From Candidatus Woesearchaeota archaeon (GTDB taxonomy: Archaea > Nanobdellota > Nanobdellia > Woesearchaeales > UBA9642), in the NCBI GenBank assembly GCA_003599145.1, contig QZIT01000001.1, positions 1 to 64,000 on the forward strand: a DNA stretch of 64,000 bases. Direction: 5' to 3'. How positions within the stretch are numbered: position 1 is the first letter of the stretch; every line of letters starts with the position of its first letter. Of the stretch, positions 37,901 to 44,864 are shown one piece after another. The position numbers were made by a program, and so were the translations under genes. The notes below the pieces were generated by a model. That model did not search any database and was not told the DNA's origin. It worked only from the letters and a program-made list of their open reading frames with translations.

Positions 37901-38405
37901 GAAATGGTGGGCTGCAAATGTTACTGGAAACATTTACGTTTCAGATACAGACACAACCAACGGAGTTTCATTCACTACCCTACAGGCTATTTACAGAAAC
38001 ACATCAAACATGACCAACGCCAACACCCAGAACGACTTTGAAAATATTGACGCTAATTTGGAAACAACTAACTATAGCGATAGCGTCAACGCAACCTTCA
38101 CGGTAAGCGGAGCTCCTGCAGCAACAAAAACTATCAACAGCTATAACAAAAACATTGCAAATATCTCTGTTGTTAACAGCACAAATACCTCTTCATTTAT
38201 CACAGGCATCTTATGGGATACTTCTGACTCAAGCAATGACTATTATGACACTGGCGAGAAGGAAGATCTCATATTTATCACTGAAATAAACATGTCCAAA
38301 CAAGGGCAGTACGGAACCTATGATTACGAAATCAAAATACCTGCAAATTTAAGGTCATATAAAGGCAGTGATGCAAGCGTAGTGTTTTATTACGAGATAA
38401 ACTGA
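28929..38405 (+). CDS. giant secreted surface protein with three LamG modules, beta-helix and CARDB-like domain
   Basis: The 3158-residue protein has a signal peptide (VLLGFWLILLVLPLTSGL). A Cys-rich unit near residue 510-580 starts CGNGVVEGTEECDY, a pattern seen in DUF4215-type repeats. LamG/concanavalin-like domains lie near 824-1040, 1245-1458 and 2236-2451, each flanked by Ig-like units. A right-handed beta-helix of NosD type spans about 1548-1975. Further PKD/Ig-like units and a Cys/Trp-rich part (about 2650-2800) follow, then a CARDB-like domain near 2855-2970. NxS/T sequons are extremely frequent. There is no C-terminal membrane anchor. Cell-cell contact or carbohydrate binding is inferred. 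Confidence 0.8.
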   Translation: MNALKRVLLGFWLILLVLPLTSGLTLNTHNLILGETLEINITDQTNNRITISNGEDIYVYQGSPEIIKFVPKKTGDYKIAMSDALTNAAIEQEEFTVSSAPLQPEVILFDKPAYTSGDKVIISFNSDQEELKVTISSSTDFYQFLGTVHESIEFVPNKADVYTVNAYAQDQVIGTATFYVATKTKHTTETIIDYSALSDKDLERQLRDFFPAVTFKGVLKNEQGAFPTFDLTIASDDAKAQATLKGVKDINQLTQIDIIKEANADKSQYNIVGDIVAVNAIALESATIQLSKEGAVTGVLECDDFIFGTNKCKNWQVSSTPFIDYGTYVIFTVHHFSAYTIWYNFTTNLTNRAYKGADITNPPHANPSSWFNASTALTSAEYTAINISDDNRANVSYFTNGTGWNIHMFEFKINQSASLINSIMLYWEGYGSKNNETDANNNISMFLYNFSQNNWTANLNTSCLAGACNSTTSEKNISYNLTTSISDFINSSGYLRFIITEYDNVTAASEGGAVCGNGVVEGTEECDYTSTDCASPSAQKCSTGATCPDPPACSGRGLYLQCQTDCTYYCGSCIAICPFIYSWDGSQYFYDNVILQQIETKEKETLQIKPFNFPLLVNDSYIVQIREYKPETSYFDTFYVIINDSYENETTTTEIKPASETYNIAALLYEDGEYLKIEYGEIVPIVFRPIPPLKQGYKREVFFAAKGYYEFYNDLDKQYYDLRNGICYLPSQKEKIQVVSTTCGPPPEEVRTEITVHNTLYTDQAKVFVAYNNSPPTHSTPVITPTDPLTEENFTCYNQSTSDIDGNTVSNIYAWTVNGAPLMLLYLPLDSNVTNTTTGAVKDYSTLNNNGTLGPNTETPLWNSSGIIRGDYYFDGGDYINISDQSYFSPNETRNMTISAWINIPSGASASTSGGCGGTGRYFLTKAGASNWEWGFENDNNNLLCFCLWRASDGATYGCGSSSRTMNDATWHMYTATINYGSYMTLYVDGVNTTTVSSFTNSMSNGNFPIQIGKRGDGNYFIGSVDDIRIYNRSLTPNQVKQMYNETALGKTDNSTITDLETITGENWTCFVTPNDGYEDGLTKNTSVVITATNTAPSVSTPYILPITPTASTTTLNCSVIPTDAEQTSLTLNFSWYNGTTVYNSTQYTVANNSNFTMNVSVVLRALEVWNCTVFANDGTDSGNSNSTTVTVVNAEPTQDTPTILPASPDALTNFTCYNQSTTDADGHTVTNIYNWLVNNVSITVLHLPFDTNVTSTATGAVKDYSGYNNNATLEGGTETPTYTTNGKIGGAYNFSSDHINVTDHASIDTTTAFTVELWAYPSTTAAGSYDIIGKYAWVAGQGLYQVRQSGTSLVVYVINGASTNTVTATSFFTANTWHHIAISFNSSNVTIYKNGTWAANTDPTLAFLQTNTPLIIGARADTASANYFSGVLDNIRIYNRSLTGNQIAALYAATSAGKTDNSTITDLETNSSENWTCLVTPNDGAVDGIMKNTSVLLQEAAADECAPSGAWNVTSLISCSDTTISVTSINISTAGYLNLTRVNLTTGITEVFGNFTSRDSPTTIWQNGNLTIYGIYGLDNTTLRMNGTTDGMYGIVVNDSASMTINNSANITRGSTSTFNYFFKVNTGSTFVMKNSILEYAGWSSTINQRGLEINTTVTQFHNNTILNNFYGAAFYANNSMIRDNNITRNVIGMYLDYSHNNSIVSNNLSGNSNSGATLYLAYGLFLNSANANTITNNDLSNIRTSVGALPSPAYGIYMINSENNTVSQGTFNNITGLQDASSDVASYAIYLATSNNNNFSANKIWQGHIGYYLDGSNSTVIDGTSIANTTFEAIYLRNTKNSIIRNIVMENASYAGDSTTTPGAAGVYLQGSSSNNITNITIRKNILGMRFGSYGTSYSNTNRVMNSTIFNNTKGIYAEFGNANYFIDSVVNFSAQDDIYFKNGTSTAPANITFINVTHRKGNITFNTTNCQNAATPFCQLNVYWYLNVQVNESATGINQALDQATVTATNVSGIQTFSTLTNSTGWITRQNVSEYWQNATLASYQTNYTINATKTFYKKNSTALNITSSTIMYLSLQRDTPYITQLNITPTRAYNNDTLNCSVTAVHDTLTNLNISITWYNLSGGSYVYYNNTNISTTNNTQVSWLLDSSVTWKGETWNCTVIANDGTWNSTRNSTTQYIYNLEPQHTTPIILPASVNNDTNFTCINQSTIDLDSSSVVNIYNWLVNGTPIMVLNMPFETNTSSSASGAIKDYSGYDNNGTLSSSTGPTWIAGKIGGAYDFDGADDSMSIPNSISLNSTKNITIAFWIKPKTFTEPNPYILYKGASDLNAVEYLVRFSSSKMVFIFYNQSGFSTVQVASTSTLATNTFYFVAATYNGSNLSIYINGTLQNSTLSNVTIRTNANTIDVGYISTVCADTCYANMTLDELKIFNRSLTANQIWQMYLEGNNSIGNSTITDLETNTGDNWTCEVIPNDQEDDGTTKDVSVIIAASNIAPSVSAITINSTDGTNVTTQDLHCNATITDPEGTALNVSVQWYKNGVVNYSQDYNNSYSNGTMFNATLGSGNTTKGDIWFCSFRASDGSLTSDWINSSNLTILNSNPIMITSRINPSPTALDSDTLSGYCNATDADNDSVVYYWQWWKNSVLDSSGNGNFSTSLCYQETATTSTACGGLSTGTYLCSGDWDGTQTCALVYDGSWATYGTATSNDPGATLYINYTKPTNAISTSLWEIKDNSAQTNLSMSASCWSQSILQLSAGVGSSIHQEWSCYTGSGWTAIRALSGAGTYRAYEEAMWWNISFYHAQGIEALVSNVSDSLTSAGDSWIFSCLADDATANSSWMNSTATTINESTTYDFEVNSTNITFSTNNPVENEVMTLFATVYNLGNTNATNVTIQFFDGDQENGTQVNGNITRNISAGSYVTVNVSWTVTQGTHNFYALADPPYGTGSFSETAETNNIANKTLTVSIWQVYYGLMNTTVFLATSQNISLQKWWAANVTGNIYVSDTDTTNGVSFTTLQAIYRNTSNMTNANTQNDFENIDANLETTNYSDSVNATFTVSGAPAATKTINSYNKNIANISVVNSTNTSSFITGILWDTSDSSNDYYDTGEKEDLIFITEINMSKQGQYGTYDYEIKIPANLRSYKGSDASVVFYYEIN
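31255..36390 (+). repeat. three diverged copies of an Ig-LamG module inside the giant protein
   Basis: Units begin near 31260, 32515 and 35495 and each spans about 0.9 kb. Each encodes FTCYNQST or FTCINQST, NIYxWxVN, LPFDTNV or a variant, GAVKDYS or GAIKDYSGY, a LamG body, FNRSLT/YNRSLT and ends with STITDLET, ENWTC and PNDG. The first two are tandem; a beta-helix segment separates the third. This is internal duplication of a domain pair, not mobile DNA. Confidence 0.7.
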
Positions 38406-38469
38406 TGCAGAAGAAAGCAAAAAAATAAGAAGATTTAAAAAAAGTAAACACGGCAAAAAGAGGTAAAAC

Positions 38470-39423
38470 ATGAATCCCTTGGCATTAGGATTTTTCATCT
38501 CTGCAATTTTTCTTATCTATATAGGAAGCAGAATTTTAAAATCGTGGGAAAAAAATTACAGGGAAGCCTTGTTTTACTGGGGTTTCGGGCTGATGGTCTG
38601 GGGAGCTGCTATGGCCATGCAGAGCCTGCTCACTGCAGAAATCATTCCCTCTACCAAAACACTCCTGTTTATCAGATTTCATCTTGAAGGAATAGCCTTT
38701 GTGTTCTTTTTGCTGTATGGAACTTTAATGCTTATTTTAAAGAAAAAACAAGCAACCGCCATTACGTTAACGTACTACCTGTTTTTTTTCGTTTCGAGCA
38801 TTTTTCTCGTTGGAACCCTTAAGAATATTACTGCTGTTTCTGTATGGCACAACGTTCTTTTCATAACACCTCCTTCCTTGCTTTTTGGATTTTACTACTT
38901 TTATTATTATAAACTGCTCAAAACAACAAAGATTTTCTCATTATACAACCTTTGGATTTTCTTTGCAGTGTTAGCCTATATGTATACCTTCACTTTCGCA
39001 TTTGGATTGTTAGAAAGCAAGTTATTTTCAGTCTGGAGCATTTTGTACAATGCAGTCGTCCTAGGCATTTGCTTTTCTTATTTGAGCCTAACTAGCCAAG
39101 CAAACATCGCTTGGAATCAGATAACCAAGCCTTTAGACCATATTGTAGATCATGGCGTGCTTGAGCTCTTTGAGAAATACTTTCAGGAGAAGGGAAAAGA
39201 TATTATTCAGGAGCTCCTCGCACAGACAGGCATTGCTGAACTCAAAACAGCATCAAAGCAGCAGAGAACTGATTTCATAGAGAAAGCATTGCAAAACTAT
39301 TTTTCAGATGTCATTTCTGTGCAAAAACAAGACATCATCAGAACACAACTCATAGGCTTATTGGGCATGAGTGTAGAGGATTCCTACTGGAAGTCCTATA
39401 ATTATAGTGCTGTAAGAATGTGA
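38470..39423 (+). CDS. seven-span membrane protein of unknown function
   Basis: This 317-residue protein has about seven hydrophobic segments in the first 215 residues, resembling the 7TM sensor regions of some archaeal signalling proteins. A soluble helical domain of 100 residues (LDHIVDHGVLELFEKYFQEK) follows, without kinase or cyclase motifs. AGAGGTAAAAC precedes the ATG, and GATTTAAAAAA is the TATA element. It follows the giant surface protein on the same strand by 64 bp. Membrane sensing or scaffolding is possible only by analogy. Confidence 0.55.
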   Translation: MNPLALGFFISAIFLIYIGSRILKSWEKNYREALFYWGFGLMVWGAAMAMQSLLTAEIIPSTKTLLFIRFHLEGIAFVFFLLYGTLMLILKKKQATAITLTYYLFFFVSSIFLVGTLKNITAVSVWHNVLFITPPSLLFGFYYFYYYKLLKTTKIFSLYNLWIFFAVLAYMYTFTFAFGLLESKLFSVWSILYNAVVLGICFSYLSLTSQANIAWNQITKPLDHIVDHGVLELFEKYFQEKGKDIIQELLAQTGIAELKTASKQQRTDFIEKALQNYFSDVISVQKQDIIRTQLIGLLGMSVEDSYWKSYNYSAVRM

Positions 39424-39480
39424 TGCTGCTAAAAAAACCACGGCAAAACATTTAAAAATACTATCCGTTTCTAAAAAGCC

Positions 39481-40521
39481 ATGGGAAAAAGCTGGCTGAT
39501 TTGGGCCTCTATCATTATAGGGCTCGTTTTTTTTGGATATATCCTTGGAAAATTTCCACTCAGTGATCTTATTGAACCGTTTGAGAACGCATCGCTCCTC
39601 TCGATTCTTTTCTTTATTTTAGTGTCTTTTCTCATTACGCTTAACAACACGCTCAAATGGCATTTAGTCAATAAAGCAATGGGCATCAAAATAGGCTTTT
39701 GGGAATTGTACAAATATCGCCTGGCAGGCTACTCGGTAAGCTATGTAACTCCAGGGCCAAGAGTTGGCGGTGAACCGACTATGGCCGCGCTCATGAAAAA
39801 AAAGGGCGTTGAATACGTACAATCCATTTCTGCAATGGTCATTGACAAATCTATTGAAGTTTCCACATCAGGATTGCTTTTCATCATAGGCGTTCTTGTT
39901 GTACTTATAGGATTTGCCTTGCCCCAAAATATACGCGTTTTCATGATTGTAGCGGCTGTTGTTTTTGGCATCATCATAGGATTTTTTTATTACCGCATGC
40001 TTAACGGCAATAATTTTTTTCTCAAAATTATCAGAGTTTTGCGATTAGATACCTTCAAGTTTGTCAAGAAATATGAACAAAAGCTGATTTTGTTTGAGAG
40101 CTTGATTTTAAGGTTCTACAATAAAGAAAGAACTGCCTATTTTATCATTCTTTTTTTTACCATATTAGGATGGGTATTAATGTATTTTGAGTACAGTGCT
40201 GCGCTGGCCATTCTTGGAGAACATGCGTCCATCATAGGAATCTTTCTCATGGTTTCCTTTGTAGGCGCTGCCCTGATACTGCCTATTCCCATGGCCATCG
40301 GCTCTTTAGAAGCAGGACAGATTACTGCGTTTTCTATTGTTGGACTAAAGTCAAGCTTAGGCGTAACGCTTGCATTTTTAATCAGAGCGAGAGATTTCCT
40401 GCTCATTTTTGCAGGATTCCTGCTTTTAGTTTATTACGGATTCGATGTGAAAAAACAGCTACAGAAGGTGTTTAGAAAGAGCGTCACCATCAAAAAAAAT
40501 GTCAAAGTTCCTCTACGTTAG
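39481..40521 (+). CDS. lysylphosphatidylglycerol synthase TM-family (UPF0104/AglD-like) membrane protein
   Basis: This 346-residue protein has eight or so membrane segments and the family landmarks YVTPGPRVGGEPTMAALMKK (residues about 88-107, the TPGxxGGxP core) and PIPMAIGSLEAGQ. Members act as lipid or dolichol-phosphate-sugar flippases or glycosyl-transfer partners (AglD in haloarchaea). CATTTAAAAATAC about 25 bp before the ATG indicates a leaderless mRNA. The next gene starts inside its last codons. Confidence 0.75.
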   Translation: MGKSWLIWASIIIGLVFFGYILGKFPLSDLIEPFENASLLSILFFILVSFLITLNNTLKWHLVNKAMGIKIGFWELYKYRLAGYSVSYVTPGPRVGGEPTMAALMKKKGVEYVQSISAMVIDKSIEVSTSGLLFIIGVLVVLIGFALPQNIRVFMIVAAVVFGIIIGFFYYRMLNGNNFFLKIIRVLRLDTFKFVKKYEQKLILFESLILRFYNKERTAYFIILFFTILGWVLMYFEYSAALAILGEHASIIGIFLMVSFVGAALILPIPMAIGSLEAGQITAFSIVGLKSSLGVTLAFLIRARDFLLIFAGFLLLVYYGFDVKKQLQKVFRKSVTIKKNVKVPLR

Positions 40522-41611
40522 CGAAGGTTTCCGTTTTTTCAGGAGACGGATGCGTGTTACAGCCAGAGGACTTAAAAAATATCCTGGAAACGCAGAAGCC
40601 ATCTGCAAAAGCATTGTCAAAAACTGTTTTAACGGTCGATATTTTCAAGTAAGCAATCATAATTACCAAAATTTTTACTGCAGGGATTTTGGATGGTGCT
40701 GCAAAGCGCTATTAGAGCTTGGATACCGAAAAGAAGTTGAGAAGACACTCGATTATGCGTTATCTGTTTTTGAAAGGCATGGAGCCATCTCTGTTGCAAT
40801 AACCAAAAAGGGGAAGCCATTCAATTTTCCCAACGTCTATTCCATCGACAGCGTAAGCTATTTTTTCTATGCGCTGCGTTTATTGAATAATAAAAAAATA
40901 ATAAAAAAATATTTGCCTTTTTTAAAGAGCGAAGTAAAAAAATTCTGCTCTGCTATTGATCGCAAAACGGGCTTGGTAAAGCCACTGCATTTTTCAGCCA
41001 TGAGAGATCACGCAATAAGAAAGAGCAGCTGCTATGACAACGTCATGGTCATGCTCATGCAGCAAAGCCTAAAAACATTGCAGATAAAAAGCGCACTGCA
41101 GAACTATGATTTCAAAAAAATAATAAAAGAGCAGTTTTGGAATGGAAGCTATTTTTACGACGACCTGACCAAAACAAAAGAAGTCAGCGCAGATGCAAAT
41201 ATCCTTCCATTTTATTTTGGCCTCTTTGCAAAACCAATGCTTAAAAAAGTTGTTGCGACCTTGCAAAAAAATAATCTTGACAAGCCATTCCCCTTAAAAT
41301 ATTCGAACACGAAAAAAGGCGGCAGGTTTATTTTCTATGAGCTTTTTGTTAAAAACTGGGAGCGCGACAGCATTTGGTCGCAACTGGGCATGATATATAT
41401 AAACATATTGCAGAGCGTTGACAGAAAAAAAGCATCACTTCAACTTGAGCAGTACAAAAAAATTATTGAAGAACATAAAACATTTCTAGAATTATTCTCT
41501 GCAAACGGACAGCCGTACAAAAGCCCGTTTTATTACAGCGACGAAGGCATGATATGGGCATGCATGTATCTAGCGCTTCAATCGAGCAAGCAGAAGATAG
41601 CTAAACGCTAA
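40499..41611 (+). CDS. helical-toroid (six-hairpin glycosidase-like) protein
   Basis: This 370-residue soluble protein has repeated helix pairs such as YCRDFGWCCKALLELGY and EKTLDYALSVFERHG, a SYFFYALR turn and NWERDSIWSQLG, which resembles the GH15/amylo-alpha-1,6-glucosidase fold. The catalytic glutamates cannot be assigned by eye, so activity on a particular glycan is not claimed. It overlaps the upstream flippase-like gene by 23 bases, suggesting they handle the same sugar or lipid-linked glycan. Its 3' end overlaps the convergent pssA-like gene by 42 bp. Confidence 0.5.
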   Translation: MSKFLYVSEGFRFFRRRMRVTARGLKKYPGNAEAICKSIVKNCFNGRYFQVSNHNYQNFYCRDFGWCCKALLELGYRKEVEKTLDYALSVFERHGAISVAITKKGKPFNFPNVYSIDSVSYFFYALRLLNNKKIIKKYLPFLKSEVKKFCSAIDRKTGLVKPLHFSAMRDHAIRKSSCYDNVMVMLMQQSLKTLQIKSALQNYDFKKIIKEQFWNGSYFYDDLTKTKEVSADANILPFYFGLFAKPMLKKVVATLQKNNLDKPFPLKYSNTKKGGRFIFYELFVKNWERDSIWSQLGMIYINILQSVDRKKASLQLEQYKKIIEEHKTFLELFSANGQPYKSPFYYSDEGMIWACMYLALQSSKQKIAKR

Positions 41612-42154
41612 TACCACAAGCACATTCCAGAACATAGACAAATGCAAAAAGTACAGCAACGCAAAAAGCGGCGCGCTGAGCCATAGTGGCAAACCTCTCG
41701 ATTCTTTGGTGGCAAGCTCTTTTCCCCATTTCAGCGCAGCGGCAAGCATAAAAACGACAAGAGGGAACAAAAACCAGCTGTTTTGAAAAGCCTTAAACAA
41801 CAATAACGCTGGAGCTACAGCGAAAGCAACAATGCTGGCCAAAGCTCTCAACGCGCTTCCAAAAAAGGATTCCTGATGGAATATACTGAGTATTTTGCCA
41901 TCAAGAAAATCGCAGACAAATGCAAACAACAGAAATGCAAGCGCATAGTTAAAAATCTTTTCTGCACTGAAGAGCACGCTTAAAAACCCTGTGCCAAGGG
42001 TAAGAAAGGTTATAAAATCAGTGAGGGATATTATTTTTTGAGGAGTGGAGCTGTGTTTCTTGATATTGTGCGCTATCCTGCTTTCTTGGCTATTTTTCAT
42101 TCTAGTGGTTATGCTCGCTGTTTCATTTTTCCGTTTATTTTCTTGTTTGGCCAT
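41570..42154 (-). CDS. PssA-like CDP-alcohol phosphatidyltransferase homologue lacking catalytic aspartates
   Basis: This 194-residue membrane protein resembles archaetidylserine/phosphatidylserine synthase along its length: TDFITFLTLGTGFLS, CDFLDG, FAVAPALLLF and a late RGLPLW. The family signature D-x2-D-G-x2-A-R-x8-G-x3-D-x3-D is partly lost: DFLDG keeps the first two aspartates, but AR is LS and the last two aspartates are Arg and Ser (GSALRALAS). Those aspartates bind metal and act as base in known enzymes, so it is probably inactive or altered. It follows the psd-like gene by 18 bp and may be a decayed partner or a structural one. Confidence 0.7.
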   Translation of the reverse strand: MAKQENKRKNETASITTRMKNSQESRIAHNIKKHSSTPQKIISLTDFITFLTLGTGFLSVLFSAEKIFNYALAFLLFAFVCDFLDGKILSIFHQESFFGSALRALASIVAFAVAPALLLFKAFQNSWFLFPLVVFMLAAALKWGKELATKESRGLPLWLSAPLFALLYFLHLSMFWNVLVVLAFSYLLLARLKR

Positions 42155-42172
42155 GCGAATATCTCTTTGACG

Positions 42173-42805
42173 TCAGTTAGGTTGCGCATCGGAAGCAATA
42201 GTTGCAATAACTGTTTTTCCTGCTTTGACCACACTTCCTTTTTTTACTTTCAAAACAGTGTTCTTGGGCAAAATCAACACTGCCTGAGAGCCAAAGGCGA
42301 TTCTGCCGAGAATATCTCCTCTGCCTATACGCTGATCTTTTTTTACGAACGTTTTTATTCTTCTAAAAAACATGCCTGCAATCTGGATGACTTTTATCTT
42401 CAGAGTTCCCTGAATGATCGTTTCAACATATTCATTGGTCAAAATGGCTTCGGGGTTCTTTGCGGAGTAAAATTCTCCCATGCGGTGTTTTAAGGAAACA
42501 ACCGTGCCGTCAATGGGAGACCTATTCACATGAACATCATGCCATCGCATGAAAATGGTGATGAGATACCCTTTTTCAGCAATATCTTCTGTATGAGCAA
42601 TGACTTTGCTTATGTTTTTTTCAACCTTTAATGCAGGAGCGTTGTCAAAGGAAATGATTTCTATGACTTTGCCGTCAGCTGGGCTCAAAATACTGCTTCC
42701 TTTGGAAATTTTTCTTTCAGGATTTCTTGACACAAAGCGCAAGAATAAGAATAAAAGAATGCCTAAAAACAGAATGCATCCTATTGTCCATACCCACCAG
42801 CCCAT
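42173..42805 (-). CDS. archaetidylserine/phosphatidylserine decarboxylase (Psd)
   Basis: This 210-residue protein has one N-terminal membrane helix and the short archaeal-type Psd domain: SPADGKVIEI, FMRWHDVHVNRSPIDG (about residues 84-99), GEFYSAKNPEA, and FGSQAVLILP with Gly172-Ser173, the self-cleavage site that makes the pyruvoyl group. All these elements are intact, so decarboxylation of a serine head group to ethanolamine is expected. It is transcribed with the pssA-like gene just downstream, the usual pathway order. Confidence 0.85.
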   Translation of the reverse strand: MGWWVWTIGCILFLGILLFLFLRFVSRNPERKISKGSSILSPADGKVIEIISFDNAPALKVEKNISKVIAHTEDIAEKGYLITIFMRWHDVHVNRSPIDGTVVSLKHRMGEFYSAKNPEAILTNEYVETIIQGTLKIKVIQIAGMFFRRIKTFVKKDQRIGRGDILGRIAFGSQAVLILPKNTVLKVKKGSVVKAGKTVIATIASDAQPN

Positions 42806-42848
42806 AGTGTTTATGAGAATTCTATTTTTAATAAAGGTTTCGGTTATG

Positions 42849-44645
42849 TTATTCTTCCTTAAGCTGTTTCAGCATGTCCATGACTTTCTTTCCAGGAACT
42901 CTTCCTCGCAATACTTTCATGGCTTCTCCCATCAGCCCAGAAACCGTTGCATCAGGATGCTCTGCGACGATTCGCCTCATGGTCTCCTTGAAATCATGCT
43001 CTGAAAAAGCATACGCTGAATAGTTGACTTTATGCCCTTGGGCGAGGGAAACGACAATATCAATGACTGCCTCCTGAGGGATCTCTTCTTTATTGACTTT
43101 GGTCAAAAGTTCAACAGCGTATTTTCTTACATCAACCTCGATAGTAAAACGCTTTTTGATTTCCTTAGGCATATTGAGGAAATAATACGCAAGAAAAACA
43201 GGGTCGACATTAGGATAGTTTCTCATCAAATCGTCTAGGGCAATGCCTTTTTTTACTGCGAGTTTTGCAAGGTCTTCGCTTAATCCTGCCTTTTTATAAT
43301 CATCTTTTTTTTCTTCCAGCAATTGAGGAATCTCAATGTTTTCTGTTTCAGGAATAACCGGCTTTACGTCAGTTTCAGGGTACATTCTACTGCTTCCCGG
43401 CATAGGCCTCAAATAGGTGGAAGTGCCGTCAATATTGGCCCTTCTTACTTCAGAGGGAATTTTTTCAAAAAGCAGGTAAATTCTGTCAATAACTGCCTGC
43501 AAAGCTTTTTCTGCAATTTTTTTTTCTTCTGCAATCAAAATAAATGCATCATCTTTCTCCAGTTCAAAAAAGTCTGCAGTATGCTTTATTTCTTCTTTGG
43601 TTAGCCCGTAATTTTCAAGAGTTTCATCGCTATGGAAAAGTCCTAAAACTCCTTTTGTTTTTGCATAATCGCTCAATTCAGTTCCCAGTCGTTTATTCGG
43701 CTGTATCTCTTTTTTTAAAAATCCTTTAAAATGCTCCAATTTAATGCCAAACACAGGCTTATCTCTCAAGATATTGACATTCGTATTCGCAAAAAGTTCT
43801 GTTGCCTCTTTTATCGCTATGGTTTTTTTAGGAAGCATCAGCGTTCTTTTTAATTCTAAAAGACTGATTTGCCTGAGCACTTCGTTCTCAACCAGCAATT
43901 GCAGTTGCTTTAAATCCTGAGCGCCTTTAATCTCTATTCTCGCTCCGCCTTTAATAGATACATTGACATCCTGTCTTATGGTGCCCAACCCCCTTTTTAC
44001 TTTGCCTGTGCTTCTTAGTAGCATTCCTAAGTATTCTGCAACTTCCCGGCACATCTGCGGGGTTGCAATATCTGCATGCGTTGCTATTTCTATAAGAGGA
44101 ATTCCCAGCCTGTCCAGCCTATAAACCGTAAAATGCTTCGCATCCTTGATGATTCTTGCAGCATCCTCTTCAATGCAAATCGTAGGAATACGTATGTGCT
44201 TTCCATTGACAGCAATAATGCCATCTCTTGCGATCAATGCAGTTCTTTGAAATCCCGATGTATTGCTGCCATCTGCAACGGTTTTTCGCATGACCTGTAT
44301 CTGATCAACAAACTTTGCGCTGGTCATTTTTGCAACCTGCAGGGCAATCTGCAGAGCATAATGATTAATATCGTGAGGGGGCTCTTCATCTGTTTCAACC
44401 AGGCAGGTATTTTGAAAAATACCCTCATAAACATATTGTTTTTCCTTTTGCATCTCATGCATAGCTGCTACATCAACATCTCCTGTTTCTCCTGCAACAG
44501 CGCGAATTCTTCTCTTCATAACAAAATCAGGCTCTCCGTCATATAACTGAGAAGGGCAGCTGCAGAATAACTTTTGCGTATCCAACTGCTGATGAATTTC
44601 CAAACCGCATTTCAACCCAATTTCTTTGTAGTTTATCTCCGCCAT
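42849..44645 (-). CDS. gatE: Glu-tRNA(Gln) amidotransferase subunit E
   Basis: This 598-residue GatE starts IGLKCGLEIHQQLDTQKLFC, the GatB/E signature with CxC-type metal site. It carries ETDEEPPHD and RQDVNVSIKGG motifs and ends with the tail domains. With GatD it converts Glu-tRNA(Gln) to Gln-tRNA(Gln), an archaea-only complex. Its start overlaps the UPF0248 gene by 13 bases, which in turn follows gatD by 1 base, so all three are one transcript. Length fits the family (about 600). Confidence 0.93.
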   Translation of the reverse strand: MAEINYKEIGLKCGLEIHQQLDTQKLFCSCPSQLYDGEPDFVMKRRIRAVAGETGDVDVAAMHEMQKEKQYVYEGIFQNTCLVETDEEPPHDINHYALQIALQVAKMTSAKFVDQIQVMRKTVADGSNTSGFQRTALIARDGIIAVNGKHIRIPTICIEEDAARIIKDAKHFTVYRLDRLGIPLIEIATHADIATPQMCREVAEYLGMLLRSTGKVKRGLGTIRQDVNVSIKGGARIEIKGAQDLKQLQLLVENEVLRQISLLELKRTLMLPKKTIAIKEATELFANTNVNILRDKPVFGIKLEHFKGFLKKEIQPNKRLGTELSDYAKTKGVLGLFHSDETLENYGLTKEEIKHTADFFELEKDDAFILIAEEKKIAEKALQAVIDRIYLLFEKIPSEVRRANIDGTSTYLRPMPGSSRMYPETDVKPVIPETENIEIPQLLEEKKDDYKKAGLSEDLAKLAVKKGIALDDLMRNYPNVDPVFLAYYFLNMPKEIKKRFTIEVDVRKYAVELLTKVNKEEIPQEAVIDIVVSLAQGHKVNYSAYAFSEHDFKETMRRIVAEHPDATVSGLMGEAMKVLRGRVPGKKVMDMLKQLKEE

Positions 44646-44863
44646 ATTTCCTTATCCTTGTGCATGATGTATTTTACCCTGTGAAATGGGATTAAGCGAA
44701 CATTGTGCTCTGTTTCAACGTAAATGGCGTTGTTTTCAATGCGAATGATACTTTCAGGATCTATTTTTTCAGGAAGCTGCTCTTCGTTAATGATAATTAT
44801 CTCAAAGTCTTTCTTATGTTTTTCTTCCCAGACAATGCTGCTGAGCAAAGAAGCAAGATTCAT
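44633..44863 (-). CDS. UPF0248/DUF504-like protein
   Basis: This 76-residue protein has the family layout: MNLASLLSSIVWEEKHKKDF, IIRIENNAIYVETEH, then IPFHRVKYIMHKDKEIWRR. The final IPxHRV...IWxR is the hallmark of the archaeal DUF504 family. In other archaea members sit beside translation or RNA genes; exact function unknown. The ATG at 44863 is one base after the gatD stop and its end overlaps gatE. Confidence 0.8.
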   Translation of the reverse strand: MNLASLLSSIVWEEKHKKDFEIIIINEEQLPEKIDPESIIRIENNAIYVETEHNVRLIPFHRVKYIMHKDKEIWRR

Positions 44864-44864
44864 A

